Of a DNA stretch of 64,000 nt, positions 33,219-42,900 are shown piece by piece (within the stretch, counting starts at the first letter, position 1; the number at the start of each line of letters is the position of its first letter). A program made the position numbers and the translations under genes. Below the pieces are notes generated by a model. The model saw only the letters and a program-made list of their open reading frames with translations. It had not been told where the DNA came from and made no database searches. This DNA is from Chalciporus piperatus. Lineage: Eukaryota; Basidiomycota; Agaricomycetes; Boletales; Boletaceae. The DNA lies in contig JBBPTG010000006.1 of the NCBI GenBank assembly GCA_038093975.1, positions 248,001 to 312,000 on the forward strand, written 5' to 3'.

Positions 33219-34912
33219 CTAGCCCCACCATATTACTACCAGATGTTCTAAGGTAGGCATCAACGCCTTAACGCTTGCCAGAACCTCCTCTTTATTCTCC
33301 CCTCCGACAAGTCGGAGGCTCTCGAGGGAACAACCTGATCGGGATAGGAACATTGAAGCTTTTCGTGGGGGAAGTGGAGCGTCGAGACGGCAATGGAGAG
33401 ACGACACAAGTTGGGGAGAGTCACCACATCAAAGATAACCCACTGCCTCTGCCCAACCACGTCGATGGCTAGTGAATGGAGTTTGACATGAGTCAGACAG
33501 TGTGAAGCATCATCATCTTCCATGAGGTCGATGACCAAGCTCTCGAGGTTTGGACAAAGCTGGAGGAGCATCAAGATCATGTGCTCAACTGGCATGGACC
33601 TCCACCACGAGGTGTGTTAGAGTTGACCATTCAAGGTCGGGTAAGGTCGATAGTATGAACCAAGGGTCCCTCAGGCTTCCATAGTTGGAGATTCTGCAGA
33701 TGCGAGACGGGGGCGGTAGGCTGAGTATCTCCCGTCCCTCAATGTCCCCCCCTGCAGAGGCCATCCAAGCCGGCTTAGCGAGGTCCCCCGGGCCTATATA
33801 GCCCTCAAGTTCAACTTGGAGATCACACAGATTGGGAAGCGTGAGGGTCTCCAGTGGCGTGTCACCGGGATACATGACTATTGCAAGCGAACGGAGTTTG
33901 GGGTGAGTGAGTGAGTGAGATAGGGTGACCACTTTGAAAATAGGCGGCGAAGATAAAGTGTTCGAGGTTTGTACACACCTGAAGGAGTGTGAAGAAGATA
34001 TGATCATCGCCGGAGTCTAGCAATCCGTTGGTTCTTATGTCCGCAGAGAGGTGTGTGAGATTCGTCCAGCCAGGATTGAAGGTGGATAAGCGAAAGGCGG
34101 GAGTGGAAATGATGAGGGTATGGAGGCAAGGTTGTGGTTGCACTATTGATATGCTTTGCGTGTTCTCGGACGCTCTCAGATCTCCCTCGAGAACGAGCCG
34201 TTTGAGAACGGGAACGTCCTTGAGCAGTACGTCTGGCAGAAGGGTGCCAAACTGGATATTCAATTCCTGACACCGAGTGGTGTAGGGTTGCACGAGCTGT
34301 ATGACCTCTGTCCTCCAGACAGGATTCAAGTTAAGGACAATGGCTCCCAAAGAAAGTGGACTGCCCCTCGTATTCGAGAGCCAATGATGGTAAAGCGACC
34401 GCTTTCGCGTTGGCTGTTCCAGGCTGTACTGGCAAAAAGACAACGAACACCATAGGCTGGGCGTGCTGTGCGCGATCTCCCTCCACCGCCTACAAACCCT
34501 AGTTAGGAGCATCGGCGCTTTCATCAGGTGGGGCTCGATGTACACCTCTGGGGGTAAACATCACAGGAAGATCTCCCTGAGTATCTCTGAGTGTAGGCGG
34601 CGTATGCCTGATGATATGAAACCCTCATGCGCCCTTTTCGAGGATAACATGCGGTCTCGCTTCTTCCGTAGCTCACAAAGCACGTTTTTTGCGGCTTTTA
34701 TGACGGCGTCAAGGTCGTCAATTATCTGCTGCTGCTGGGGCAAGATCTGGCGGATCGCGGGAATGTCGTCTCCCCATGCCGCGTAGTTTGTATTGCAGTG
34801 CTTAGTGTACGGGGATGGAAACTGTCATTAGTGTCAGCATGGGTGTCACTGGCGGAGGATGAGAGGAATGGAATCTTACAATTACATGAGGATCAGGGAG
34901 CTGAATCGGCAT
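33219..34912 (-). pseudogene. Broken F-box protein gene (one in-frame stop, at least three frameshifts)
   Basis: The start MPIQLPDPHVI (34912) and one intron lead into FPSPYTKHCNTNYAAWGDD, a coiled helix, and SSGIRRLHSEILREIFL. Here the frame meets TGA (34563-34561) where the F-box normally continues; directly after it reads CLPPEVYI, then LTRVCRRWREIAHSTPSLWCSL in the same frame. No intron can remove a stop so close by. Downstream, leucine-rich homology passes between frames near 33940 (FIFAA to KVVTLSHS), near 33595 (LVVEV to MPVEHMILMLLQ) and near 33370 (LHFP to KASMFLSRSGCSLESLRL), ending LVVIWWG at 33219. Each piece still reads like the family, so inactivation looks recent. It belongs to the same expanded F-box group as the gene at 12.4 kb. 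Confidence 0.85.
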
Positions 34913-35339
34913 CAAAAGCGAGGTAGACGATGAGCATATTAAGATGTATCCGAGTCCCTGGTACATTCAAGACAGCCTTACCTTTCGTTTTCTTCCACGA
35001 TGACAGACATCTTTCCAGTGGGACAGACGGATTTTGCACTGATGGTTACTCGGGTTGGCGCGACTAGTACTACGAATGCAGTAGTGAAGTCGCGTGAGAA
35101 TCAACCAATGAAAACAGACGGGTTACAGTAAGTCCTGATGGATTGACTGAGGAGACGACGATACAGACAAGTCGGAGTCCGTCAGAGTGGAAATGGTTGG
35201 GGAAGAGGAATCCGAAGACTGAAGAGCTCTGCGTGCAATCCTAACGCTCCTGCTATCGACATCATTCCCATCGCACCACTTTCTAATGACGACGTTTTAA
35301 AGCAGCAGCTCAGACTGGACGTTGCTACTCCCGATATCT
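34913..35339. other. Region between the F-box pseudogene and the RD-rich relic
   Basis: An ATG at 35000 begins a 43-codon frame that can be spliced in frame (GTAAGT near 35129, acceptor near 35165) to a longer open stretch ending at about 35396. The encoded sequence is not recognisable, so it is recorded only as a possible 5' part of the relic that follows. Confidence 0.25.
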
Positions 35340-35930
35340 ACTTTAGGAGCCGCAATGCTACGTGGGCTGGACAGAGGGTACCATCGCTTCCAACTTGAAG
35401 AGAAAGAAGAGTGGTCTTTTCGAGCCGTACTTGCCACCGCAAGCACATACAGCTCTGCATGACCGTGACATTGGTGGATGGGAGCACGAAGAAGAAGCCC
35501 AGCAGACCCGAAATGCGCTCCATTCCTGTCGCGAGAAATCACAGTGGGGGAGACGAAAAGGAACGACTAGGTCTGGTACTGTGTCCAGGTGGGTCGCGTT
35601 CCCCACCCAGCATAGAGGCAAACGAATGTGGTCAAGACCGTGGACGGTACGATGATCGCGACCGGAGATTCGAGAGACGGCGGTGATCACGAGAATCGGT
35701 CGGGGACGAAGGACCGGGTCCAAAACCTCATGACCGGAGGGATCATAGGAACTGCGACCAGGATTAGAGATTGCGGGCTGGGACCGTGGTTATTCCAGAG
35801 ATAACGAGAGGGAGAGCAGAAGAAGCAGTGGGTACGATGATCGGGATCGCGCGACGTCTATCGACGGCTTGCCTCACAGACAGGTCTGGTCACCAGATTA
35901 CGCACGAGGGTGCGTGGTTAGTTTGGTCCT
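35340..35930 (+). pseudogene. Decayed Arg/Asp-rich coding sequence
   Basis: Protein-like sequence changes frame through this stretch. One frame gives AAMLRGLDRGYHRFQLEEKEEWSF. A second runs from about 35411 through SRSPPSIEANECGQDRGRYD and DRDRRFERRR to TGA (35684-35686). It then continues in the same frame, SRESVGDEGPGPKPHDRRDHRNC, to TAG (35765-35767). A third frame then gives DRGYSRDNERESRRSS and YDDRDRATSIDGLPHRQVWSPDY. The repeated YDDRDR pattern on both sides of the stops suggests one ancestral Arg/Asp-rich tail of an RNA-binding type protein, broken by two stops and at least two frameshifts. The family is not identified. An unusual spliced gene cannot be fully excluded. Confidence 0.4.
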
Positions 35931-36400
35931 CTCGATCAGACTGGATAATGCACTAAGAAAGCATTGTCTAGGGAGGAGCGTAGCTAAACACCATCGTCCA
36001 CGGTAGTGGGCATGGCCTCCATCCGATAATTAACGGTGCACCTGATGTCCAACGACCTCTGTATGTTTAGTTTTTGGAAATCAGCATACTCACAGATTCA
36101 ATTTCATTTGTGCTAGCTCCAGAGAAGATCCGAGGTTCAACCTGCCGGAGATTTGTGAGAGGTAAACTACCGACAAGACATGGTATGTGTGCGTGTGTGC
36201 GCCCGAAGTTTTAACTTGCTGGCTATCAAAGAACATTTACACACATGGACAACTGGTCTCGTGGCCCCACATGGTGGCATGACGCATGGGATCTTCGCGT
36301 GGGGGCAGTAGTCGTTTGGATGATCAAAGTATAAATTCCCTCCGAGCTTCTCACTGACCTTCATCGAACAAACGCCCCTCCGCGTGTAACCGAAATCACG
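35931..36400. other. Upstream region of the xylanase gene
   Basis: These 470 bases hold the presumed xylanase promoter, including a TATA-like site at 36330. No coding exon is supported. Confidence 0.45.
36330..36336 (+). promoter_or_regulatory. TATA box candidate of the xylanase gene
   Basis: TATAAAT lies 71 bases before the xylanase ATG, a normal distance for an inducible fungal carbohydrate-active enzyme gene. The call rests on sequence and position only. Confidence 0.4.
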
Positions 36401-37817
36401 ATGCTCGTTGCTAGCTTCCTCGCACTTCTGTCTGCTGTCCGTGCGGTGACCGCGCAGACAACCACTGCCACGGCGCCAACTGCGACCTCTACCGTTGCAT
36501 TGAACGATGCCGCCAAGGCAGCTGGCAAGCTGTACTTTGGGACAGCTACTGACAACCCGGAGTTAACTAACACCGCCTACGTCACGATATTGAACAACAC
36601 TCACATGTTCGGTCAACTTACACCCGGAAACAGCATGAAATGGGTGCGTGGTCCGCTTTCCCCCCTGAGCATGTGTGTGTCTCATGGCTAATCATCCGTA
36701 GGATGCCATTGAGCCTGAGCAAGGTACCTTCGTCTTCACCGGTGGTGATCAGATCGTCGCCCTCGCGGAAGCCACCGGAAAAATTGTCAGAGGTAGCAAA
36801 TCGATTCCATCACATCCCCCATCATTGTGCTGACGGTCTCTTGACAAGGCCACAACCTTGTGTGGAGCAGCCAGCTTCCCAGCTGGGTTACTTCGGGAAC
36901 GTGGACGAACGCGAGCTTGACAGCTGTGGTCCAAAACCATGTGACCACCGAGGTCTCCCACTACAAGGGAAAGATGCGAGTTTGTCCAATTTCTTTTGCT
37001 TTTGGCTAGGCTGACAGTGACTCTCGCCCAGTTGTAAGTAATGATTCATTTTGGAAGTTTGTGTGTTGACCATATTCGCAGACGCGTGGGACGTCGTCAA
37101 TGGTAAGTTGTTGCACCTCTACCTTGTATGCTTAGGTGTTAATTCCGGAGTGCAGAGCCCTTGAACTCTGATGGAACACTCGCCGCTGATGTTTTCTCCA
37201 ACACGATCGGGAGTGGATACATCGCCATTGCTCTCCGGGCTGCACGTGCCGCTGACCCCAACGCCAAATTGTACATCAACGACTACGGTCTGGAATACAC
37301 AGGTCCACCTTTTTCTCCCATGTTCTTGAGACTCCACTAATATCCCTCCAGGTTCCAAATTCAATGGCATGGTGTCCCTCATCAAACAACTCAAGGCCGA
37401 AGGTGTTCCGATCGACGGTGTCGGCTTCGAAAGCCACTACATCCTTGGCGAGGTTGACACTTCTGCATTACAAACCAACATGAAAACACTGACCGCGCTC
37501 GGCGTTGAAGTCGCCGTGACTGAATTGGACGACCGTATTCAGCTTCCTGCTACGACCGCTGATCTGGAGCAGCAGAAGGCAGATTACGAGGCTGTTGTCG
37601 CGACTTGCATGGCCGTCTCTGGTTGCGTTGGTGTCACCATCTGGGACTTTACTGATAAGGGTTCCGTCAACTTTCTCCGGTTATGGGGCAGCTTGCCCTT
37701 GGGACGTGGTACGCTTCTCGATTGGAATCGTAGTCCTCACGAACCTCATTCTGTCAACCTTAGAATTTGAACCGCAAGCCGGCATACGACGGTATTGTGG
37801 CCGGCTTCCAATCGTAA
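36401..37817 (+). pseudogene. GH10 endo-1,4-beta-xylanase, secreted, with a C-terminal frameshift
   Basis: GH10 xylanases cut the xylan backbone outside the cell. The start MLVASFLALLSAVRAVTAQ (36401) is a signal peptide, followed by a short Thr/Ala linker. Catalytic-domain blocks are [41 protein letters not shown] (acid/base Glu), INDYGLE, GVGFESHY and VAVTELDDR (nucleophile Glu). Exons: 36401-36643, 36702-36792, 36849-36975, a possible 2-nt exon 37032-37033, 37082-37102, 37156-37302, 37352 onward. After WDFTDK (37659) the expected YSW is missing and one extra G shifts the frame. The next frame still encodes VPSTFSGYGAACPWD and, after an intron, NLNRKPAYDGIVAGFQS to TAA at 37817. Read literally, translation ends at 37770 with an unrelated tail. 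No separate cellulose-binding module is seen. Confidence 0.8.
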
Positions 37818-38226
37818 ACCTTGTCTGGAGTTTGTGATTTGGGATATGCGTCGTCACTCTGGATAATTTTTTGTATGTGAAGTTGAACGGTATCAATGTT
37901 TGGGTGAATTCTATTCGCATTAAATTTTGTACTCGGTCACTCGCACTCAGGCTCTTACTCTTTTACAAGGCCTGTCGAGGGACCTGGGTGGGTCCTCGGT
38001 CTCTTAGCGAATTGCTCACCTTCCAGCTTCCTGTCGGGTCCCGTCCGCACGGGTCGGGATATGCTCGAGTGTTCTTCAGTACGGCTCCATCCTCCTCCCG
38101 CTAGGTTGCTCTTTGCCAGTCAATCGACTCCAATAATAAGTGACAAAGGTACATGCTACAGAGATAGGATCCAATTAGGTTTACCGAGGGGGGATTGCAG
38201 TCGCATAGTCGAAGCTAAATACATGT
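37818..38226. other. Intergenic: convergent 3' ends of the xylanase and the small membrane-protein gene
   Basis: No exon, RNA gene or repeat is supported in these 409 bases. Confidence 0.45.
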
Positions 38227-38801
38227 TTAGGCAACCACGGGGACGTCTTTTTTTTCACTCTCAAGACGCTCCCGTTCAACGCGGAGTTCAGCAAGTTTCT
38301 GGACGGCAAGTCAACTAGGATAGCAGATTAAGGGGAGATGGGACTTGCTGTCTTTAGAGATTCCGCAGCAGTCACTATTGACTCAAGCGTAGACTCGGAT
38401 AGATCAACGACCTGATGTTCCACGCATATGTCCGGTCATCGATCATCCCTCTAAATGAAAAGATTGCGACTCACTTTGTCTTCTGCACGTTTCTGCAGAT
38501 GTTTCAACCGTTCTTTGTCTTGCTCCCATTCACGTTGATTCCATCCGAAGGTTGCATCTCGGTCTGGGCCCCAGCCAGTGGCTTCTTGGGGTCCGTTGTC
38601 GCCGGATGGTCTGGAATAGTTGCCTGATGGATCGGCTTGGCCCTGCACCCGGCGATGGTGCATTACGCAGGGGAAATATTGCGCACGGTGGTCGTACATT
38701 GGTTTGGCATAATGCCACCAGCTAGCGGCTCCAGCGCCGAGGAGGAACCAGAATATGCGGGATGGTCCACGGTGAATGAATACGTGGTTGAATGGATGCA
38801 T
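38227..38801 (-). CDS. Small single-pass membrane protein of unknown function, with a GC-AG intron
   Basis: The family is not one I can name. Three exons (38801-38475, 38411-38349, 38298-38227) give 153 residues from MHPFNHVFIHRGPSRIFWF. One membrane segment, FWFLLGAGAASWWH, lies near residues 18-31. A polar Gly/Asp/Pro-rich middle (about 45-90) is followed by a charged, probably coiled-coil C-terminal half (REWEQDKERLKHLQKRAEDK, ESLKTKLAELRVERERLESEKK). The second intron starts GCAAGT, a GC donor, chosen because it restores the heptad pattern and an uninterrupted frame to the stop. An upstream in-frame ATG at 38975 would add 58 residues with many Arg/Ser; the shorter form is preferred but unproven. 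Confidence 0.6.
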
Positions 38802-39100
38802 GGCTATGGTATGAGGCCTGTGAGGGTTTGTGTCTGATGTGACTGGGCTGCTGTGGGCATGATGAGCGGTTGAATTTATAGACCTCGGGATCGTCGACGC
38901 AAGCTCGCGGCGAGACAGGGAGAGCGCACGACGCACTCTGTCGGCACGGCATTGACAGCTCCGTGCCGAGTGCATGCCGCCCGGAATATGTCGGGGTTTG
39001 AACTGGTGCGTCGGGGTTCCTGCTGAGTTTGTTCGAGCAGTTGATGGACGTCTCGGGTGGTGTGACGGTTGGCATGGATGCCCAAGTCATGGTGGTGAGA
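38802..39100. other. Spacer between the small membrane-protein gene and the tandem element
   Basis: About 300 bases, presumably the promoter of the minus-strand gene. No separate feature is seen. Confidence 0.4.
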
Positions 39101-39373
39101 CCCTAATGGGTAGCATCGTCATAGCAAGGGGGGGATTGGTCGACCAATCGACCAAAATTCAAACTCCGCTCGGCAAAACGGCACGCGCGACCGATGAGAC
39201 CGATTTTTGAGGCACGTGACTGTATTAGGGTTAGGGTTAGGCGCGAAGCGTACAAACATTAGGAAATTTTCGTAGTGAGTGTACACTACCAAATTCCGAC
39301 TCCGATGGGCGACCCCTTGTCAGCTTCGAGGCTCGCTCCGCTCGCCAGGCCACCCCTTGTTATGACGAATCTG
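39101..39373. repeat. MITE-like element, tandem copy 1 (273-bp unit)
   Basis: First unit of an apparently perfect 273-bp direct repeat. The left end (TAGCATCGTCATAGCAAGGGG from 39111) is an imperfect inverted match to the right end (CCCCTTGTTATGACGAATCTG, ending 39373), giving terminal inverted repeats of about 21 bp that share TCGTCATA and CAAGGGG. The 8-bp sequence CCCTAATG sits before the element and recurs after it. Inside are the palindrome TTGGTCGACCAA and TTAGGGTTAGGGTTAGG. No open frame of a transposase is present, so it would be non-autonomous. An 8-bp target duplication would fit the hAT superfamily. Confidence 0.75.
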
Positions 39374-39646
39374 CCCTAATGGGTAGCATCGTCATAGCAA
39401 GGGGGGGATTGGTCGACCAATCGACCAAAATTCAAACTCCGCTCGGCAAAACGGCACGCGCGACCGATGAGACCGATTTTTGAGGCACGTGACTGTATTA
39501 GGGTTAGGGTTAGGCGCGAAGCGTACAAACATTAGGAAATTTTCGTAGTGAGTGTACACTACCAAATTCCGACTCCGATGGGCGACCCCTTGTCAGCTTC
39601 GAGGCTCGCTCCGCTCGCCAGGCCACCCCTTGTTATGACGAATCTG
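39374..39646. repeat. MITE-like element, tandem copy 2
   Basis: Base-by-base reading finds no difference from copy 1 over 273 bp. It is followed by a third occurrence of CCCTAATG (39648-39655), after which the similarity stops. The arrangement duplication-element-duplication-element-duplication fits a recent local duplication of one insertion. Confidence 0.78.
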
Positions 39647-39655
39647 CCCCCTAAT

Positions 39656-39958
39656 GAACTATGGTCTACTTCTGAGGCTACAATACTGTACTTGCTATAC
39701 TCGAACTCGTCTGTCTGTGTATTAGTGTGACTCTTCGTGACTGGTGTCACGCTAGGTGGGGAAATCCGAGTGCTTTGCGAGTGCTTGATCCTCGACCTCG
39801 ACTCGCTTTTATCCATCCACTGCTATCTCGTTCATACTCTGACAGCGTTGCATTCAAATTCGGCGCTCAAGTCTCGTATGAACCTCGTTCTGGATCAGCG
39901 CACACATCCGAGTCTCGTTCATTAGTCCGGCTACTCATCTCCACCTTGCCCTGGGATC
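39656..39958. other. Upstream region of the LIM-RhoGAP gene
   Basis: About 300 bases between the tandem element and the LRG1-like ATG. No separate feature is supported. Confidence 0.4.
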
Positions 39959-42900
39959 ATGGCGTTTGACCCAGAATCTCTCCGTGTTCGCAACGACAAC
40001 ATTTCGCTATCGAGTACGCTATCCAATCACGCTAGTCTCACTTCTCCCCCTCTTGTTAGCCCTTCCCGCCTCCCCGATCGTCCCCATTTTCCGACCAGGG
40101 CATCCACTCTTGGCTCCACCCACGACCTTTCCCGAAACACACCCTCTATCAAGCAGGAATTCTTCTCTCATGCTCACAGCGACGATCTCAACCATAGTCC
40201 CTCATCGAGATACGGCCCCGACGATCCATCGGGTCTGTTACCGATGCCCGTCCCTCCGTTCCTCTCCGCTAGTCGACCAACCTCCCCGCACAGCGCCTCT
40301 TATCAATCCAGCCGGGCACAGACATTCGAACATCCAATAGATAGAACACGACGCAGCAGCGACGCTTCGGGCCATTCCAACTCTTCGAGTTCTAGTTCAC
40401 CCAACAAGGCAGGCCCCCTGACATCAACTTCCTCGGTAGCCTCCACCAGTCTATCATCCTCGTGAGTCTTACCACTTCACCTGGATACGTTGTTCGGTTT
40501 GTTTATAACACTCGGCTGCAAGACCGTGTGCAGCGTGTGGACTTCCCATGCAAGGGGCGTTCGTCCGTGCACTGGGCACCGTCTTCCATCTCAACTGTTT
40601 CAAGTGCCTGGTATGTATTCCACGCAACCTACTCCCCATCAATGTTTGATCGGTCGACTAGGACTGTGGTGATGTCGTGGCAGCAAAGTTCTTCCCTATA
40701 GACGGCCCGGATGGCAAGCAGCAACCCCTTTGCGAGAGGGATTACTTCCGTCGCCTAAACCTCATTTGCGCAAAATGTGGTTTCGCCTTGCGTGGAAGTT
40801 ATATTACAGCATGCAGTAAGTGCCTTGCCCTGCTGGAGCCTCGGTGCCTGCTCACATGCCGCTCAGACAAGAAATACCACGTGGAACATTTCACCTGCTC
40901 CTTATGTCCGACTCTTTTTGGCCCTCAAGATTCTTACTATGAACATGATGGAGATGTGTACTGCCACTTTCATTACTCGACGCGTTTTGCTACGAAATGC
41001 GCGGGCTGTAGCAGTGCGATTTTGAAGCAGTTTGTTGAGATCAATCGCAACATGCGGGACGAATGTTGGCATCCTGAGTGCTACATGATCAATAAGGTGG
41101 GTTCCGCGGGATTTGACCCTGATCGGTCATTCATTGAATCATTTAGTTCTGGAACGTCAAAGTGGTCTCGCGGAGGTCAAGCGGCTCCATTACTGATGGA
41201 TCGGAGCTAGAGTATGTTGAGGAGGAGAAACGAGAGACACCAGTCTTGTTGAAGGAAAAGCAAGGAAGAATGGAGCAATTGGTGTACCGGATCTGGACGT
41301 GAGTGATATGGATTTGATCTTGTCGTGCATTAATCTTGCCTTTCCAGCGTCCTCTCAGCTTTCGAGGAATCAAGTGCTGCATGCATATCAGATATGCTGC
41401 GGCAGGTCAGTAATGGTCAATATCTTGATGCCATCAGGATGGCGGAGAAGTTTATTCTTCATGTGGAAGTCCTTTTCGGGACTATCGACGATCTCGAGTA
41501 TCATTGCGCGAAGCTCAACCTCAAGGGTAGGCTCTCTCGCGATCTCAAGCTCGTGTCGCTTATGTCAACTTTAACAGGGATGTCTCATGTCCGGGAAGCC
41601 CGCATGCTCTGCCGAAAAACCGTTGACCTCTTCACGTTGTTGTCTCGCACCCAAGAAACAGGATCACGTCGGATAGGCATGACGCAAGAGCTCTTGGCAC
41701 TCGTGACGGGAATAGCACATTACCTCAAGATCCTTATTCGCATAGCGTTGACGGGAGCGCTCAAACTAGAGAGGGAGCAGAGCGTCAGGGAAGCGATGCC
41801 CTCATTTCTGGATAAGCTCCATCTCCTTGCGGTGCAGGCTGGGGATCCTGCTGCGCGCCGGATCATTAAAAGCGGGAGCGGTGAGGTAGTGGGGCAAAGC
41901 AACGGCTCCAATTTGGGCACCCAAGGAGTCACCTACGGATTTAGAAGTCTGGCTCCTGAACTTGCTGGAGAATCACCGTTCTCGGTTACCTCGCCCTCAA
42001 AGCTCTCTGTCAGCAACCCTCCTTCAGATCGATGCGTACAGTGTACTCAGGCAGTGGAGGAGGACTGCGTACGGCTCGGGACCTATCAGCGCTGGCACTC
42101 ACATTGTTTACAATGCAATAACTGCGGCATGGCCGCTGCAGCACCAGTCCCGAAGGATCCGACGCCACCGAAGGCTGTAGAGGACAAAGAAAAGGAAAAG
42201 GACAAGGCTGACAAGGATCCCTCAAAGCCCCCTTCCGCACGCAGACCGCCTGCCAATGTTGGCATGTTTACGTACGACCCTGAGTCCGTCAAGGAAACCC
42301 CATCCTTTGGTGACGTTCCAACTGTGATACTGTGCACCGATCACGCTCATGCTGGCTGCCGGGGAGGGTTCCAAGCGGTATCTCGTCTGGAGCAATACGC
42401 GTTCTTGCTCAATATCGCACTTCGTCGTCTTTACCTTGTGTTGAAGCAGCAGGGTGTAGTTCCACTCTCGCCAGGTACATTCTATCATCCAGACTTGATA
42501 CGTGAACTCACATGGATCAGCAGTATCGACGGCTCCTAGCGTTAAAGGGGGAGATCAAGATCCATATCGCAACTCTGGTGATATCATGCGGATGAAATCG
42601 GTCCACCTGGACCGCAAACTATCTGCAACAGCACGATTACCCAAGAGATCAACTATTGTAGAAAGTCCTGCCGGCAGGACAGTGCATCCTTCTGAACCTG
42701 TATCCATTCAACGTTCGCAGCAGGAAATCAAGTCACCACAACCTCAGCGAGGACCCCCTCCTGGTAACCTTATACCAGGTCGTCAGCCCTCCCAGCCTGG
42801 ATCAGTCCCCTCACATCCTCCATCCCGCACGCAGCTACGATCTCCAGGCACACTAGACACCAATTTCCAGGTTCAATCTGGGAGACCAACCCTGATTCGC

